Origin: an uncultured Dongia sp.
Lineage (GTDB): Bacteria > Pseudomonadota > Alphaproteobacteria > Dongiales > Dongiaceae
NCBI RefSeq assembly: GCF_936916975.1
Contig: NZ_CAKZGO010000014.1
Span: forward strand, 45,249 to 109,248
Direction of reading: 5' to 3'
Length of the DNA: 64,000 nucleotides
The notes beneath the pieces are model-generated. The model had not been told where the DNA came from and ran no database searches. It worked only from the letters and a program-made list of their open reading frames with translations. Shown here one piece after another: positions 63,025 to 64,000 of the stretch (position 1 is the stretch's first letter; every line of letters begins with the position of its first letter). Made by a program: the position numbers and the translations under genes.

Positions 63025-63942
63025 ATGGCCCATGCGACGCCCGATCCCAGCGTCATCACCAATTTCGCCGCACTAGATTGGCAGCGCGAAGCGGCGGCAG
63101 CGGAACTCTTCATCAACGGCAATCCCTTCCGGCGCCCGACCCGCGCCAAGGACCTGCCGTTCATCCCGCTCGACCGGCCGCTATGCCTTGACCGCCTTGC
63201 CGGCAATTCGGCCCTCGCTCTCCACCGCCTGCTGTTCAATGCCTATGAGAGCGATCTCCTCTTTCTCCCGCGCGCGCCACTGGACTGGCAGGACTTTGAC
63301 GCCTTCTACGGCGCCCAGTCACAGCGCCTCGCAAATGAGGCGCGCCCGCAATTGGAACATCTCGCCTTTGCCGGCCTTGAGCGTGACGTAGAGCTTACCG
63401 GTCCGTGGTCGCCTGAGGTGACGCTGGCCTATTTCCAGGATTTTCTCGCCACCGAAAAATCCAATGCGGCTTCGGGCTGCGACAGCGATCCGCTGCTCGC
63501 AGCCCTCATCAACGCCCGCGATCCGCAATCGGCGGCGCGGCACTATCTCGTGCAGATGGCACCGGACTTCCTTGCCGAAGCCTCGGCCATGGCGCGCCTG
63601 GCGCCCGGCGCCTATGGCCCGCTGCAATCGGCGCTGTTCAATGTGCTGATCGACGAATACGGCGCCGACGCGCTGCGCTTCACGCTCGCCCGCATGGCCG
63701 CCCAAGGCCGCGACATCAAGCTCGCCACCGCCACACCTGCGGCCGGCACGCCGGCGACGGTGGTGTCGCGGCTCAACGCCGAGGTCAACCGCATCCTCGG
63801 CACGCCGGCGATGCGCGAACGCGTGAACGCCATCGGCGGTGTGCCCACGCCGATGAGCCCCGAGCAGTTCGCCGCCAAGATGGCCGACGACGGCCGGCGC
63901 TTCGGCGCGATCATCCGTGCGCGCAAGATCGTCGGTGACTGA
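63025..63942 (+). CDS. Chimeric ORF: heme-oxygenase-like iron enzyme, ValS fragment and Bug-type binding-protein tail
   Basis: 305 residues in one frame with a good start (GAGG 6 bases upstream). Residues 1-212 resemble iron-containing redox enzymes of the heme-oxygenase-like fold, stopping inside the conserved LFNVLIDEYG block, where more active-site His residues would follow. Residues about 210-234 (YGADALRFTLARMAAQGRDI) are a valyl-tRNA synthetase motif. Residues about 237-305 (AGTPATVVSRLNAEVNRILG through MSPEQFAAKMADDGRRF) are the C-terminus of a tripartite tricarboxylate transporter binding protein. An assembly or template-switch chimera is more likely than a real fusion. The last 58 bases of the window hold no gene. 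Confidence 0.65.
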   Translation: MAHATPDPSVITNFAALDWQREAAAAELFINGNPFRRPTRAKDLPFIPLDRPLCLDRLAGNSALALHRLLFNAYESDLLFLPRAPLDWQDFDAFYGAQSQRLANEARPQLEHLAFAGLERDVELTGPWSPEVTLAYFQDFLATEKSNAASGCDSDPLLAALINARDPQSAARHYLVQMAPDFLAEASAMARLAPGAYGPLQSALFNVLIDEYGADALRFTLARMAAQGRDIKLATATPAAGTPATVVSRLNAEVNRILGTPAMRERVNAIGGVPTPMSPEQFAAKMADDGRRFGAIIRARKIVGD

Positions 63943-64000
63943 CGCCGATCGGGAGTCGGGGATGCCCTCGGCCTCGCGCCCCTCGCGCCGCAGGCCGGGG

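Overview
The window is a 64 kb piece of a high-GC Gram-negative chromosome, almost fully coding, and most likely from an alphaproteobacterium of the Rhodospirillales type. The reasons are the gene orders SRP RNA - dnaX - ybaB - recR, kdsB next to pheA, and a membrane-anchored cytochrome c next to hisN, plus LPS (kdsB), many Tat-exported proteins, intergenic palindromes of the kind common in Alphaproteobacteria, and two leader ORFs whose AUG lies at or next to the predicted +1. The order-level placement is an inference.

Layout. 1-4.4 kb: the end of dapB, then a minus-strand redox or electrophile-response cluster (VOC protein, two ABM monooxygenases, Old Yellow Enzyme, a DJ-1/PfpI remnant) with a divergent LysR regulator. 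4.4-16 kb: DMT exporter, DUF2244, nth, DUF4139, a pair of MotB-like proteins, recR-ybaB-dnaX, the SRP RNA, DUF6134, nudC and a pentapeptide-repeat protein. 16-23 kb: a HerA-like ATPase, TraB/GumN, an rnk-type regulator behind a structured leader with a small upstream ORF, pheA, kdsB, cytochrome c and hisN. 23-30 kb: a yejABEF peptide ABC importer coupled to ghrA. 30-38 kb: a chemoreceptor, two overlapping DJ-1-fold genes, DUF2252, and a membrane LOV-type histidine kinase, followed by a minus-strand candidate small RNA with C-rich hairpin loops. 38-45 kb: acnA, then a three-gene cassette (DUF2235 hydrolase, membrane protein, lipoprotein) of lower GC. 45-49.5 kb: uspA behind an FNR/FixK-like box, acetyltransferase, thioesterase, two small helical proteins and comM. 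49.5-51.6 kb: a small lower-GC island (dGTPase plus a small DNA-binding-like protein) set between comM and a decayed copy of the comM 5' end. 51.9-59 kb: a periplasmic molybdenum hydroxylase pair, then a large LuxR ATPase regulator followed by two promoters that share an operator at identical spacing. 59-64 kb: rsuA, an rsmC-like gene, GFA, a poly-G/C artefact-like block, a leaderless aromatic leader peptide with a terminator, an AraC regulator and a chimeric ORF.

The strongest leads are the LuxR regulator with its paired promoters, the comM-flanked dGTPase island, the DUF2235 cassette, the LOV kinase in which the signalling glutamine is replaced by methionine, the C-loop small RNA, and two attenuator-like leaders. 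Two places look unreliable as sequence: the poly-G/C block near 61.4 kb and the triple-chimeric ORF at the right end. No rRNA, tRNA, CRISPR array, transposase or integrase was recognised.
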